From positions 1 to 64,000 of the forward strand of contig JACAET010000045.1 in the NCBI GenBank assembly GCA_013388685.1: a stretch of 64,000 nt of DNA, given 5' to 3'. This stretch comes from Chloroflexota bacterium. Its GTDB lineage: Bacteria > Chloroflexota > Anaerolineae > Anaerolineales > Villigracilaceae. Both the position numbers and the translations under genes were made by a program. The notes beneath the pieces were generated by a model. It was not told the origin of the DNA. It did no database searches and was given only the letters and a program-made list of their open reading frames with translations. Positions 32,926 to 43,425 of this stretch are shown here, piece by piece. Within the stretch, counting starts at the first letter, position 1. Each line of letters starts with the position of its first letter.

Positions 32926-32959
32926 GAACGCGAAGGCTTTCATTATACCCTTCGCGTTC
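32926..32959 (-). promoter_or_regulatory. Hairpin with a TATAAT box in its loop
   Basis: GAACGCGAAGG (32926-32936) pairs with CCTTCGCGTTC (32949-32959). The 12-nt loop holds TATAAT on the minus strand, oriented toward the glycosyltransferase gene at 32899. It may act both as terminator of the upstream sulfate-activation gene and as promoter of the next. Confidence 0.5.
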
Positions 32960-32974
32960 CTCCTCAAAGCCTCA

Positions 32975-34812
<1,838 letters not shown>

Positions 34813-34851
34813 ACCCAAAATTCAGCGAGTGAATTTTGGAGGGATTACAAC

Positions 34852-35202
34852 TTACTTCCCGCAGTATAGGGATTCGACAACTTCCAGCACCTCATCAGAC
34901 AGCCCAGACATCGTTCCAAAGATCTGACAGGCTTGCCCTAAGATATACGGGTCGGCGCCGACGACAGGAGCCAGTTCCGCCAACCGAGCCGCCTCCCCGC
35001 TGACGGCATAGGCTTGCAGGAAAGGCATCCACTCGATCAAATCCTGCGGCTCCAACCCCTGATCAAAAGCCTGTTCCCCGATTATCAGAACTTCTTCCCA
35101 ATCACCTCGCTGACGCGCGAAGGTGGCTTTTTGGTAGTAATAGCACCACCCATGAGAGGGTTCAGGACCAAACAGAAAATGTGGGGGAAGTTTAAAATTC
35201 AT
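34852..35202 (-). CDS. Small TPR-like helical protein
   Basis: 116 residues from an ATG at 35202, which overlaps the end of the upstream membrane-protein gene by 11 bp; longer in-frame starts would run far inside that gene. The sequence is helical and TPR-like: SHGWCYYYQKATFARQRGDWEEVL, IGEQAFDQGLEPQDLIEWMPFL, QAYAVSGEAARLAELAPVV. No signal peptide or catalytic motif is seen. The overlap implies translational coupling with the preceding GT-C-like membrane protein, so it may be a cytoplasmic accessory of it. The exact start is uncertain. Confidence 0.6.
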   Translation of the reverse strand: MNFKLPPHFLFGPEPSHGWCYYYQKATFARQRGDWEEVLIIGEQAFDQGLEPQDLIEWMPFLQAYAVSGEAARLAELAPVVGADPYILGQACQIFGTMSGLSDEVLEVVESLYCGK

Positions 35203-36862
35203 CCTGCAAAGAGATGTGTTCCACTTCAGAATACGGACCCACCACGAGAATAGCGTCATTTTCATGCCGTGAATATTCCGGTTGCTTACCATCGATAACG
35301 TGTACACAGGAGTTCAATGTTGGCTGGGTAAGGATCAAAATATTCCGATAATTTGGGTATGTCTCCACGATAATTTCCTTGCGATATACCTGGCGCTCAC
35401 GGAGCAATATCCGAATGACAGCATTGTGATCGAGCAAAATGGCATTTACTCCAAGCAGGATTTTGTTCGGGTTCAGCTGTACCGGATAATAAATATGATT
35501 CGCAGGTCCCCACACATCTCTCGCTTCGGTGATTGTCGAAGGATACTGAACCACGAGCGTCGTACCCTGCTCCAATTGCGGAATACGCCAGCTAACCTGC
35601 CACCAAAAGAAACGCATTCGTTCAGCAGATTGGGCAAACACCGTGCCGTTAGCATAATGGGTAAAACCACCAGAGAAAACAAGAAAGCTGATAATTACCA
35701 GTTGCACGCGCTTTTCGGAAAGAAAGGAAAGCCCCGCGACCAAAATCATGATCCCACCCGGTGCGCTCACCAATCCGTAACGGGCATAGGCGGGAAAAAC
35801 GACAGAGCGGTTGGCCAGAATCACTATAATCAGCCCTCCGATCGTCCACAAGATTCCAACACCCAGCATTTCCTTACGCCAATTGGTTGAATCCTCTTTG
35901 CTCTTGCCATTGACACGCCGCAGATAACTGATGACAAGGGTTGAAATCAATATGATAACCAGTGCAAGCGCAATGCCGCGTATCTTGTTCGATGTGTCAA
36001 GGGTAAAGGATAGTTGGGAAAGAGGCACGCCCCATGCCAGGAGGACCACATTCAACACACTTTGAATATAATTCCCGAACCAATCATAGAGGGTGGCAAT
36101 CGGTGCCGCTTGCAGAACAGACAACTGCAAGCCCACATCCGTTTGCATCCGTTCGTTATTAAAGAAAAAGAGACGCCAGATCAGATATAAGACAGGAATG
36201 GGCGCGTACGGCAACCAAGTATGGAATGCTCTTTTGATCCTTTGTTTCCAATGCAGGTGTTCACGCCAGGCGACAACCCCGAGCAGAAATACCCTGACCG
36301 TTTCAAAACCCAGGTAATATTCCATCTGGCTCAAGTATGCCCAGCCGGTAAGAGCCGCGCCCAGCCATAAGGCAACGCGTATCTTTAAGTCTTGTGCAGA
36401 GACCGCCACAATACTTATCCCAAACGAAAGAAATACCAGGCAGACGGCAACCAGATGCGACTGAAAATCTATGGCATTCGGCATCGAAAGAAACCCCGGA
36501 TAGATCAGGAACAGAAACGCAACCAGGAACGTCTCGAATCTTTGCTCTTGCCAGATCAGGCGCAGAACCCAAAGCAACAACAATGCCCCGACAAGACGTA
36601 ATATATATGCAAGGATATTGTAGTAAAGCGGGTCTCCCTTGAAAAGCATGTATAAAGGAATCATTATATATGCACGTCCCGGACGGTCAATACTATACAT
36701 CTCGTAAAAGGTTTGCGTGCCTCCCACCCGCGCGGCATACATAGAGTACCAATCATCGTAGTAATATCCAAATTGCCCGATAAAGGGCAGGTAGATGGCA
36801 GCAGATACCAGCACCAACAGGATGAATTCAATCCAGCTTTTGTAAGTTTGAAATCTCATCAT
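35192..36862 (-). CDS. Polytopic membrane protein, probable GT-C glycosyltransferase
   Basis: About 556 residues, starting in a run of three ATGs (36865-36857); 36862 gives the best spacing to GAGG. About 12 membrane helices are predicted. After helix 1 an acidic motif GYYYDDWYSMYAAR stands where GT-C enzymes have their catalytic Asp pair, followed by DRPGRAYIMIPLYMLFKGD, typical of uncharacterised GT-C membrane proteins. The C-terminal 100 residues form a soluble extracytoplasmic domain (GTTLVVQYPSTITEARDVWG). Substrates are unknown. It starts 14 bp after the Gfo/Idh gene stop and overlaps the next TPR-like gene, so the three form one operon. Confidence 0.65.
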   Translation of the reverse strand: MMRFQTYKSWIEFILLVLVSAAIYLPFIGQFGYYYDDWYSMYAARVGGTQTFYEMYSIDRPGRAYIMIPLYMLFKGDPLYYNILAYILRLVGALLLLWVLRLIWQEQRFETFLVAFLFLIYPGFLSMPNAIDFQSHLVAVCLVFLSFGISIVAVSAQDLKIRVALWLGAALTGWAYLSQMEYYLGFETVRVFLLGVVAWREHLHWKQRIKRAFHTWLPYAPIPVLYLIWRLFFFNNERMQTDVGLQLSVLQAAPIATLYDWFGNYIQSVLNVVLLAWGVPLSQLSFTLDTSNKIRGIALALVIILISTLVISYLRRVNGKSKEDSTNWRKEMLGVGILWTIGGLIIVILANRSVVFPAYARYGLVSAPGGIMILVAGLSFLSEKRVQLVIISFLVFSGGFTHYANGTVFAQSAERMRFFWWQVSWRIPQLEQGTTLVVQYPSTITEARDVWGPANHIYYPVQLNPNKILLGVNAILLDHNAVIRILLRERQVYRKEIIVETYPNYRNILILTQPTLNSCVHVIDGKQPEYSRHENDAILVVGPYSEVEHISLQDEF

Positions 36863-36876
36863 CATTAACCTCGAAA

Positions 36877-37899
36877 TCAAAAAATAGCAATATGCCTATC
36901 AACCATGGACCACCTTGCCGCCAGGGCGAGACGCAGCGCCATGATGCCGTCTTCGAGACTGCAAATCGGTTCGGACTCCCCCCGGGCTGTTTCAAGGAAA
37001 TGACGCGTTTGACTCACGAACAGCCAATTCCGCTCGAAGCCCTCGGGCGGGGAAAACGTCTCGATAACGGGAGCAGGCGCGGGGTCCGCGAAAGAGCCGA
37101 AGGGAAGGGTGGCGCGGTAAACGTGGAGCAAGCCGTCAGCGTTGTCCCAGCGAAGCGTACCTTGAGTCCCGACAATCTCCAGCGTGTGACGCGGCGGTCT
37201 CTGGACGTAGTTCAAATGCACACCGCCGATGGCGCCGTTGGAGAAGCGCAGCCCGATTTCAGCCACGTCCTCCACGTCGAGTTCGAGGGGGGAGATGTGA
37301 CCGTTGAATGACCAGAGGGCTTTGACTTCGCCCAGCAGATAGCGCAGGTAGTCGAGCGGATGGGTGAGCGTGCGGATGACGCCGCCGCCGAGGTCGGCGC
37401 GGGCGGCGTAACTCTGGCGGTAATCTTCCCAGGGGTGCCACTGCGGCAGGTACTCGCCCCAGTGAGCGTGGACGGTAAGTACCTGACCGAGGGCGCCCGC
37501 TTGAATCAACTCGCGGGCTTTGTTGAGGGTGGGGTGATAGCGGAACTGAAACCCAACGAGGATTTTGCTTCCGCTTTTTTGGGCGGTTCGCTGGAGGGTG
37601 TCGAGGCGGTCGAGCGAATCGGAGACGGGTTTTTCAAGCAGGATGTGACAGCCCGCTTCAGCGGCAGGGAGGGCAATATCGAGGTGCAGGGCGGTGGGGT
37701 TGGCGACGATGACCGCGTGAGGCTTGTGCTTCGCCAGCGCGGTGTGAATGTCGGTTTCAACGGGATAGCCTGTCAGTTCGTCATCGGGCAGGGTGGCGCG
37801 GTGACTGCGAAGCAGGACGATGTCTTTTTCGCCGAGGGCGATCAGGTTGCGGAAGTGTCGGCGTCCGATGGAGCCGAGACCGGCGATGAGAAATTTCAT
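36877..37899 (-). CDS. Gfo/Idh/MocA-family oxidoreductase
   Basis: 340 residues with GGAG 7 nt before the ATG. The Rossmann motif MKFLIAGLGSIGRRHFRNL is followed by AVIVANPTALHLDIALPAAEAGCHILLEKPVSDS, whose EKP is the family hallmark, and FQFRYHPTLNKARELI. The C-terminal domain has GGGVIRTLTHPLDYLRYLLG with the likely catalytic His. Such enzymes oxidise or reduce sugars and nucleotide sugars with NAD(P). Members occur in legionaminic acid loci, and a role in making or modifying the nonulosonic acid is inferred from context. It lies between a sulfotransferase and a GT-C-like gene. Confidence 0.85.
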   Translation of the reverse strand: MKFLIAGLGSIGRRHFRNLIALGEKDIVLLRSHRATLPDDELTGYPVETDIHTALAKHKPHAVIVANPTALHLDIALPAAEAGCHILLEKPVSDSLDRLDTLQRTAQKSGSKILVGFQFRYHPTLNKARELIQAGALGQVLTVHAHWGEYLPQWHPWEDYRQSYAARADLGGGVIRTLTHPLDYLRYLLGEVKALWSFNGHISPLELDVEDVAEIGLRFSNGAIGGVHLNYVQRPPRHTLEIVGTQGTLRWDNADGLLHVYRATLPFGSFADPAPAPVIETFSPPEGFERNWLFVSQTRHFLETARGESEPICSLEDGIMALRLALAARWSMVDRHIAIF

Positions 37900-37915
37900 T
37901 TAAAACTCCGTTGTA

Positions 37916-37998
37916 TGTCATTGCAAGCGCAAAGTGCGAAGCAATCACCGTGTTAATGGGAGATTGCTTCGTCGCAACCAACGCTCCTCGCAATGACA
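37916..37998. repeat. 83-bp palindromic dispersed repeat, family A copy 2
   Basis: Bounded by TGTCATTGC (37916-37924) and GCAATGACA (37990-37998), identical in ends and length to the copy at 567-649. Inner GAAGCAATC and GATTGCTTCGTC also match. It occupies the whole gap between the sulfotransferase stop and the Gfo/Idh ribosome site. Confidence 0.85.
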
Positions 37999-38001
37999 TG
38001 T

Positions 38002-39027
38002 TTACCAATTCAAGTCCTTCTCGTATCCCCATTTGACCAGCATCTCACCGGCGATTGTCTTGAACAAAGATTTGTCTCTTTCGGTGAACAGTCTCTGCCA
38101 GTTGCCAGCCTGTCCTTTGGGCAGGAAGGAGGCGATTTCTTCATTACGTTGAGCCTGCCACTCCTCGTCGGGGTTGGATGCCATTTCGGCGCGGATGGCG
38201 GATTCGAGCGAGGGGTCAGCGTCCACGCCGAGGAAACGCCACAGGCGGGTCATTTCTTCGAACGGGCGGGCGAGCAGGTCTTCGTAGCGCAGGGGGTGAT
38301 AGTTTTGACCGTACAATCTGCGGGCTTCGGCGTCGGTTTCGGTCAAGTCATCCACCCAGCGGGAGGCAATGTTGCGGATGAAGGTTTCGGTGAAGATGGA
38401 GCGGCGTCCGTCGCTGAAGGGTGCGGGGTCAGCCCGAAGGTCTGCAAGGATGCGTTTGTCTTCTGCGGTGAGGAATTTGGATTCTTCGACAAAGTTGCGG
38501 AAGCGTTCCGAGATCAGCACATCGCGCCCGTCGCGGACGATGTTGATGACCTTCGCATCGGGATAGACCGAGAACATGTCGCGCACGACCTGACCATGAA
38601 TCACGCTGGAGGGACTCTTATCCCCGACGATGCGTTTGCCCTGGCGGGCGGCGTCACGTTCCATGATGAAGTCGGCGGCGGCGCGAAGGACGAGCGGCGA
38701 GAGGTCGCGCCCGTGATTCCAGCGGTTGGATTTGCGCGTCAGCCATTCTTCGATTTCGGGCGAATCGACCAGCGATTTGAGCAGCGGCTTGCGCGTGAAG
38801 AAGTGTGCCTGGTAGTTGCAATGCACGTCGGGGTGCAGGCGGGTGAGGCGCATGAGGAGTGTTGTCCCTGAACGGGCGTGACCGAGGATGAAGAATTTTT
38901 GGCGCGGGAAGAATTGCTTGATCTCCGCCACTTCCTCGTCCGTGATGGCGGGGATGGGGTTACGGGTTTTGTTTGTCGGTTCACCCTTGAGCAGGATGCG
39001 GGCGGCGGTTTTGAAACGGGAAAACAT
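38002..39027 (-). CDS. PAPS-dependent sulfotransferase, second
   Basis: 341 residues from the ATG at 39027. An upstream ATG at 39066 is in frame but abuts a palindromic repeat, so the start is not certain. The 5'-phosphosulfate loop is FFILGHARSGTTLLMRL. The 3'-phosphate segment is VINIVRDGRDVLISERF. The C-terminal motif is KGQAGNWQRLFTERDKSLF. YHPLRYEDLLARPFEEMTRLW is the usual Tyr-Glu-Asp-Leu helix. It is distantly related to the 25624-26469 enzyme; both end in a GYEK...W motif. It is the first gene of the glycan cluster and likely sulfates a surface polymer using PAPS from the fused synthase downstream. Confidence 0.88.
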   Translation of the reverse strand: MFSRFKTAARILLKGEPTNKTRNPIPAITDEEVAEIKQFFPRQKFFILGHARSGTTLLMRLTRLHPDVHCNYQAHFFTRKPLLKSLVDSPEIEEWLTRKSNRWNHGRDLSPLVLRAAADFIMERDAARQGKRIVGDKSPSSVIHGQVVRDMFSVYPDAKVINIVRDGRDVLISERFRNFVEESKFLTAEDKRILADLRADPAPFSDGRRSIFTETFIRNIASRWVDDLTETDAEARRLYGQNYHPLRYEDLLARPFEEMTRLWRFLGVDADPSLESAIRAEMASNPDEEWQAQRNEEIASFLPKGQAGNWQRLFTERDKSLFKTIAGEMLVKWGYEKDLNW

Positions 39028-39066
39028 TCGCGTTGAAACTCCAGGTGATCGTTTCCAGTTTAGCAT

Positions 39067-39193
39067 AATTAACCTGAGTTCGGGATAGACTGTTTTGAAA
39101 CGTCCCGAAGGTTTTAGAAAGCGCAATTTTGGCGACAAAATCGAACCTTCGGGACGCTTTTTCCGCTTATCCCGAACTGACGTCAATTAACCT
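39067..39193. mobile_element. MITE-like palindromic element with 9-bp direct repeats
   Basis: GTTCGGGATA (39078-39087) and TATCCCGAAC (39168-39177) are inverted ends, with inner arms CGTCCCGAAGGTTT and AACCTTCGGGACG. AATTAACCT flanks the element directly at 39067-39075 and 39185-39193, as expected of a 9-bp target duplication, although the two ends are not symmetric (2 bp against 7 bp to the flank). It is non-coding. Confidence 0.55.
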
Positions 39194-39378
39194 TACAAAG
39201 CAGACCAGAATCCCTAGAAGATTCACCCATGAAATTTTATCCTTGAAGGCGAGGGGGATGGAAAAATCGAAGGGAAACGTTTTACCCATTTTTACCACAA
39301 AGGGCAAGAAGAAACACATCTGCCTCTCTACCCCGTCCGTTCATGCTTGCAGCAGAGCATTCCCCTCTCATCAACGTG

Positions 39379-39384
39379 TATAAT
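39379..39384 (+). promoter_or_regulatory. -10 box TATAAT of the BMP-like lipoprotein gene
   Basis: TATAAT lies 30 nt before the GTG start; GGAGAG between them serves as ribosome site, so this transcript is leadered. Confidence 0.5.
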
Positions 39385-39414
39385 TCGTCTATTCCCGATT
39401 TTGGAGAGTTTTCG

Positions 39415-40425
39415 GTGCGCCATCACTTTGTCGTTGTTCTGATTTTCATCATCCTGCTCAGCGCGTGCGGAGCGAACGCCCCCGCCGCAACCGTCACGGC
39501 TGTCGTGCCGCCGACCACATCCCCTGCCCCTGCGCCGCTGCCCACACCGACCGCCGCGCCTGCCGCCCCTCTGGCTATCCTGGTCCTGCCTGCAGACATG
39601 GACACAGAGGCTTCGAATCTTTACCAAAAGACGGTTTACGATCTTACACAGGCATCCGGAATGCGTTTTCAAGTCCGAAATCACATTACAACCGCCGATC
39701 TCGAGCCGGAATTGAAGATTGTGATCGCACTCCAGACCCATCCGGACATTGCGGCGCTTGCCGCCGCCGCGCCGGACGTGCAGTTCCTGGCAATCGGCAT
39801 CCCCGATCTCGTCGCGGGGGGCAACGTCAGTGTACTGGCAGGCAGTTCGCAGGTGGAGATTGCCGGATTTCTTGCCGGTTATACCGCCGCCATGCTGACC
39901 GACGATTACCGGATAGGCATGTTGATGCCTGCGGGGGACGGAAACGCCATTCGCATGTACAATGCCTTTGTGAATGGCAGACGTTTCTTTTGCGGTCTTT
40001 GCCGCCCGTATTTTTACCTCCCGTGGGATTTTCCACAATACCTTGAAATACCCGCCGCGGAAGACGAGAACAACTACGACGCCTTCGCAGATGTGCTGAT
40101 CCAGAAATACAAGGTACGCACGCTCCTCCTCTATCCCACCATTCAAACGCAGGATCTTGTGGATTACATCGGCACAACGGGGGTATCCATGATTGGAACA
40201 GCCGCTCCCGAACGCATACCCGCGGGCTGGGTGATGACGATTCAACCGGATACGGTCAAGGCAATACAGACTGCCTGGACCCAACTGCTTGCCGGACAGG
40301 GTGGCATGACGGTTCAGGCTCCCCTTGGCTTGAGCGACGTGGACCCAAGCCTTCTCTCCCCGGGAAAGCAGCAGGACGTGCAACAAATTTTGGATGATTT
40401 GCAGGCGGGTTTGATCGCCCCGTAA
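39415..40425 (+). CDS. BMP-family substrate-binding-like lipoprotein
   Basis: 336 residues from a GTG at 39415 with GGAG about 9 nt upstream. The signal VRHHFVVVLIFIILLSAC is followed by a 35-residue Ala/Pro/Thr linker. The mature part resembles the basic membrane protein (BMP/Med) type of periplasmic binding fold: YQKTVYDLTQASGMRFQVR, AAAAPDVQFLAIGIPDLVAGG, EIAGFLAGYTAAMLTDDYRIGML, GDGNAIRMYNAFVNG. BMP proteins often bind nucleosides for ABC import, but no transporter genes are adjacent, so it may sense rather than transport. Three cysteines near residues 190-195 (FFCGLC) are unusual. Confidence 0.65.
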   Translation: MRHHFVVVLIFIILLSACGANAPAATVTAVVPPTTSPAPAPLPTPTAAPAAPLAILVLPADMDTEASNLYQKTVYDLTQASGMRFQVRNHITTADLEPELKIVIALQTHPDIAALAAAAPDVQFLAIGIPDLVAGGNVSVLAGSSQVEIAGFLAGYTAAMLTDDYRIGMLMPAGDGNAIRMYNAFVNGRRFFCGLCRPYFYLPWDFPQYLEIPAAEDENNYDAFADVLIQKYKVRTLLLYPTIQTQDLVDYIGTTGVSMIGTAAPERIPAGWVMTIQPDTVKAIQTAWTQLLAGQGGMTVQAPLGLSDVDPSLLSPGKQQDVQQILDDLQAGLIAP

Positions 40426-40471
40426 ATCCCCTGATGAGTACATCTTGCCACAAGTTTCCCTTTCGGGTGCA

Positions 40472-40504
40472 ATGACAGGGATTTTCATTTCCCATCCCTG
40501 TCAT
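40472..40504. repeat. ATGACAGGGAT palindrome
   Basis: ATGACAGGGAT (40472-40482) pairs with ATCCCTGTCAT (40494-40504) in the gap between convergent genes. It is of the same general style as the other intergenic palindromes. Confidence 0.55.
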
Positions 40505-40585
40505 GCCGGCAAAGAGTTTTCGATTTCCCAGCATTCGCTGCGTCTCGGCGAAGCGACAAACATTGCGACAGTACGATTAAACAAA

Positions 40586-40611
40586 GGCTGACGGGATTGC
40601 TCCCGTCAGCC
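40586..40611. terminator. Terminator of the subtilase gene
   Basis: GGCTGACGGGA (40586-40596) pairs perfectly with TCCCGTCAGCC (40601-40611) around TTGC. On the minus strand it is followed by TTTGTTTAA, fitting termination after the protease gene. Confidence 0.8.
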
Positions 40612-40637
40612 CATTTGTAGTACCGAAATGGTACGAC

Positions 40638-43226
40638 CTACGGACGATCGATCCTGACCACAGGCGACATCCAGCGTTCCCAATGATCGGGGTTGCCGGG
40701 ATCGCCGCCTGCCTTGAGGACTTCCAGCTCAAGGATGTAATCGCCATCGGGCAGGGCTTTCACAATCTTGCCGTTCTCGCTCATGCGGTTACCATCCCAC
40801 GCGAAGGCAAAGAAGCTGGTGGTGGTGGAATTGCGCGGGAAGTACTTTTCGGCATAGGCATAGTTATGCACGGGGTGAACGGGAGTGCCGTCTGCCTTGT
40901 AGATGTGGATGTGAACGACCTCAGCCTGATGGTCGAAGTGCGCCAGAATCCAGGGCACGTCCTCGCCGACCATGCTGTACACCCAGTCATCCGGTCCGGT
41001 CACAGGACCGTAGAAGAGGCCCTGATAACTGATCGCCAACCACGGGAAGTTGTTGGGGGTGGGCGTCAATACCTGGATACCCTGATAGTCGCCCACGAAA
41101 CCGGCATACGGCACGCGGTAGACCTGCCCGCCGTCGCGCGGGGTGAAGACGATGTAACCGCCGTAGATGCCGTTGACGGGTCCGGTTGCCGCGTGGATGT
41201 AGGCTTCGATGGTGTACTTGTTCCACGCCGGCACGGTGATGGTCGATTCGCTGAATTCTACGTAGGCGTCCGAGAGGAAGAAGGACGGGGTAATCACACC
41301 GCCGGTGGAAAGAGCGTTGACATAGGTGATGTCGTAGGTGACCGGCTGATTGGAGTTGTTCTTGATGTCAATGGGCTGTACCCACGCCGGGTCCATCACT
41401 TCCCAGTATTCGCCGGTTGCAATCTTGCTGGGGGTGATGACGGTAGTCGCCTTGATGGCATCGTCAATGTCGAGCATGCCAGCGCCCTGGCGGTGGACGT
41501 TCTCCAGGAAGCCGAGCGTCGGGTTGCCCCACCACACTTTCGGGTCGGCACTGTTCTGGAGGATGCCGCGTACATCACGCGCCTTCGTTTTGGGCTTGGC
41601 TTCGAGCAGCAGAGCCGCCGCGCCCGCTACATGCGGAGAGGACATGGAGGTGCCGCTCAAGGTGGCATAACCGCCCAATTCCAGCGGATAGGTAGAGTAG
41701 ATGTTGCCGCCGGGGGCGCCGATGTCGGGCTTCAGGCTCAGGTCCGGAGCGAGGCCGTAGGAGCTGAAGGACGAGATCAAGCCGCCGTTCGGGTTGGGGA
41801 AAGAGCCGATGCGGTCGGTCCAGGTCATCATGACCGGAGCGGTCTGCGAGCGGATGAACAAGCCGTCTGCCTGGGAGATGGAGACGACGGGCACATTACC
41901 GATGGGAGCGCCCAGCGTTCCGCTGAAAAGACCCGGCGAACTGTTGTAGATCACAACCGCCGTTGCGCCGGCGTTGATCGCATTGACAGCCTTTTCGGCA
42001 AACGTACAGGCGCCGCGAACCGCAAGGGCGGTCTTGCCAGCGGGGTTGGCTAAGAGAGGCAGGTCTGCATTGCAGGCGCGTCCCACATACACGATTTCCG
42101 CATCGCCGGAGGTAGGAACCGGGCCGGAGAACGACATGGGCAGGTAGCCGATATCTGTGCCGTTGACGGTGAAGACGTTGGCAGTGTTATGGGTGTTGTC
42201 GAAAGAGGCAACGCCGATCACATCCTTACCCAAGCCGGGCGCGCCCGCCGAATATAGACCGTTCGCGCCGCTGTTGCCGATGGAGGCGACGACTACCACG
42301 CCCTTCTTGACCAGGCGGTCAGAAGCGACAGCGGTCGGGTATTGGGGCCAGGTGTAGGCAGAACCAATGCTCATGTTGAGCACCTGCATCCCGTCCGCCA
42401 ACACGCGTTCCATGGCGGCAATCATGATGTCGGATGTGGTGGAACCCTCACAGCCAAAGACGCGGTATGCACCGAAAGTCACATTCGGCGCCACGCCTTT
42501 CACCGCGCCGTTCGCGCCGACGATACCAGCCACATGCGTACCGTGACCGCCGCAGTCATCGGGATCGGGATCGGGGGAAGGAACAGGGTTGTAAGAGGGG
42601 GAAGTATCATCGGCGTTGAACGCATCGCCGACCAGGTCATAGCCATACGCCACGCGGCAGCCCGGACCAAAACAGCCGCCCAAATCCGGGTGATCGTAGT
42701 CAACGCCCGTATCCATGATCGCCACTTTGACACCCGCGCCGGTATAGCCCAGTTCGTTCTGAGCGACGTCGGCACCGGTCATCTGAATGGCGGTCGCCAA
42801 TTCGGGGCTGGCATTGTCGAACGTCTCCGGCATCGGGATCGAAATCACCGGATACACAGCCACCACGCCGGGCAGCGTCTTGAGTTTATTGACATCTACA
42901 GGATTTACTTTGATGGAAACGCCGTTCCACAAATTATCGAAGGCAAACCGCTCCGTAAACTTGATCCCCTTTGCGGCGGCGGCGGCGCGGAATTTCGCCT
43001 TATCGGCATCCGTCAGGGTCTTAGACCCACCCTCCGAGAGAGGTTTGCTCGCAAATTCCACAAACCACAAATCGGGAGTCTCGTCCACAAACCCGCCTGA
43101 GTCATCCGCCGGAACCGGGGCGAGCGGCTGAACCTCGGTCACACCGTCTGAAGCCCCCGCAACAGGCGCGATCGCGAGAACAAGAATAATCACGACGGAC
43201 AATAGACTGAACCACTTTGCTTTCAT
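40638..43226 (-). CDS. Secreted subtilisin-like serine protease with I9 and PA domains
   Basis: 862 residues from the ATG at 43226, with AGGAGA upstream. A Sec signal (WFSLLSVVIILVLAIAPVAGA) precedes an inhibitor-I9-like propeptide to about residue 140 (LWNGVSIKVNPVDVNKLKTL). The S8 catalytic triad is complete: VAIMDTGVDYDHPD, CGGHGTHVAGIVG and LSGTSMSSPHVAGAAALLL. A PA domain is inserted before the Ser motif (LAVRGACTFAEKAVNAINAG). The C-terminus has an Fn3-like domain (NNSNQPVTYDITYVNA) and a FlgD-like end (FAFAWDGNRMSENG). It degrades proteins or peptides outside the cell. Transcription passes a c-di-GMP riboswitch and terminator, so expression should respond to c-di-GMP. A terminator follows the gene. 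Confidence 0.93.
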   Translation of the reverse strand: MKAKWFSLLSVVIILVLAIAPVAGASDGVTEVQPLAPVPADDSGGFVDETPDLWFVEFASKPLSEGGSKTLTDADKAKFRAAAAAKGIKFTERFAFDNLWNGVSIKVNPVDVNKLKTLPGVVAVYPVISIPMPETFDNASPELATAIQMTGADVAQNELGYTGAGVKVAIMDTGVDYDHPDLGGCFGPGCRVAYGYDLVGDAFNADDTSPSYNPVPSPDPDPDDCGGHGTHVAGIVGANGAVKGVAPNVTFGAYRVFGCEGSTTSDIMIAAMERVLADGMQVLNMSIGSAYTWPQYPTAVASDRLVKKGVVVVASIGNSGANGLYSAGAPGLGKDVIGVASFDNTHNTANVFTVNGTDIGYLPMSFSGPVPTSGDAEIVYVGRACNADLPLLANPAGKTALAVRGACTFAEKAVNAINAGATAVVIYNSSPGLFSGTLGAPIGNVPVVSISQADGLFIRSQTAPVMMTWTDRIGSFPNPNGGLISSFSSYGLAPDLSLKPDIGAPGGNIYSTYPLELGGYATLSGTSMSSPHVAGAAALLLEAKPKTKARDVRGILQNSADPKVWWGNPTLGFLENVHRQGAGMLDIDDAIKATTVITPSKIATGEYWEVMDPAWVQPIDIKNNSNQPVTYDITYVNALSTGGVITPSFFLSDAYVEFSESTITVPAWNKYTIEAYIHAATGPVNGIYGGYIVFTPRDGGQVYRVPYAGFVGDYQGIQVLTPTPNNFPWLAISYQGLFYGPVTGPDDWVYSMVGEDVPWILAHFDHQAEVVHIHIYKADGTPVHPVHNYAYAEKYFPRNSTTTSFFAFAWDGNRMSENGKIVKALPDGDYILELEVLKAGGDPGNPDHWERWMSPVVRIDRP

Positions 43227-43314
43227 AACTATTTCTCCTCTGATAGTTTGAGTTTGCTTGCTGTGGATATGCTTTGCAATGGTTCTATGCAGTTTTAACT
43301 TTTGCACCTCCATC

Positions 43315-43349
43315 AAAAAACAAAAACGCCGAAAATAATAATTTCGGCG
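43315..43349 (-). terminator. Riboswitch-associated terminator
   Basis: On the minus strand CGCCGAAA, a short loop and TTTCGGCG form a stem followed by TTTTTGTTTTTT. It lies directly after the c-di-GMP aptamer and before the protease gene, so it is the likely expression platform. Confidence 0.8.
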
Positions 43350-43420
43350 GTCTGGCGATCCCGCTCCGCAGGACCCATGACTTTGCGTCCCCGCCTTACG
43401 ACGGGTTTGCCCTTTCGATA
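43350..43420 (-). ncRNA. Cyclic-di-GMP-I (GEMM) riboswitch aptamer
   Basis: Read on the minus strand, the leader has the GEMM-I core: GGGCAAACC, a stem CCCGTC-GTAA-GGCGGG capped by a GNRA tetraloop, then GGGACGCAAAG, a second imperfect hairpin (GGGTCC...GGGATC), and a closing GCCAGACC. The GCAAACC, GNRA loop and GACGCAAAG elements in this order and spacing are those of class I c-di-GMP riboswitches. A promoter just upstream places the transcription start at the aptamer's 5' end, and a terminator follows at once. It should control the subtilase gene, with termination altered by ligand. Whether it switches on or off cannot be decided by eye. Confidence 0.85.
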
Positions 43421-43425
43421 AATTA

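Larger units (their letters stand above)
39028..39414. other. 387-bp intergenic region
   Basis: This divergent gap holds the palindromic element with 9-bp flanking repeats (39067-39193), then about 180 bp of AT-richer sequence without an ORF, RNA motif or repeat I could recognise. The TATAAT box of the next gene is at 39379-39384. Confidence 0.6.
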
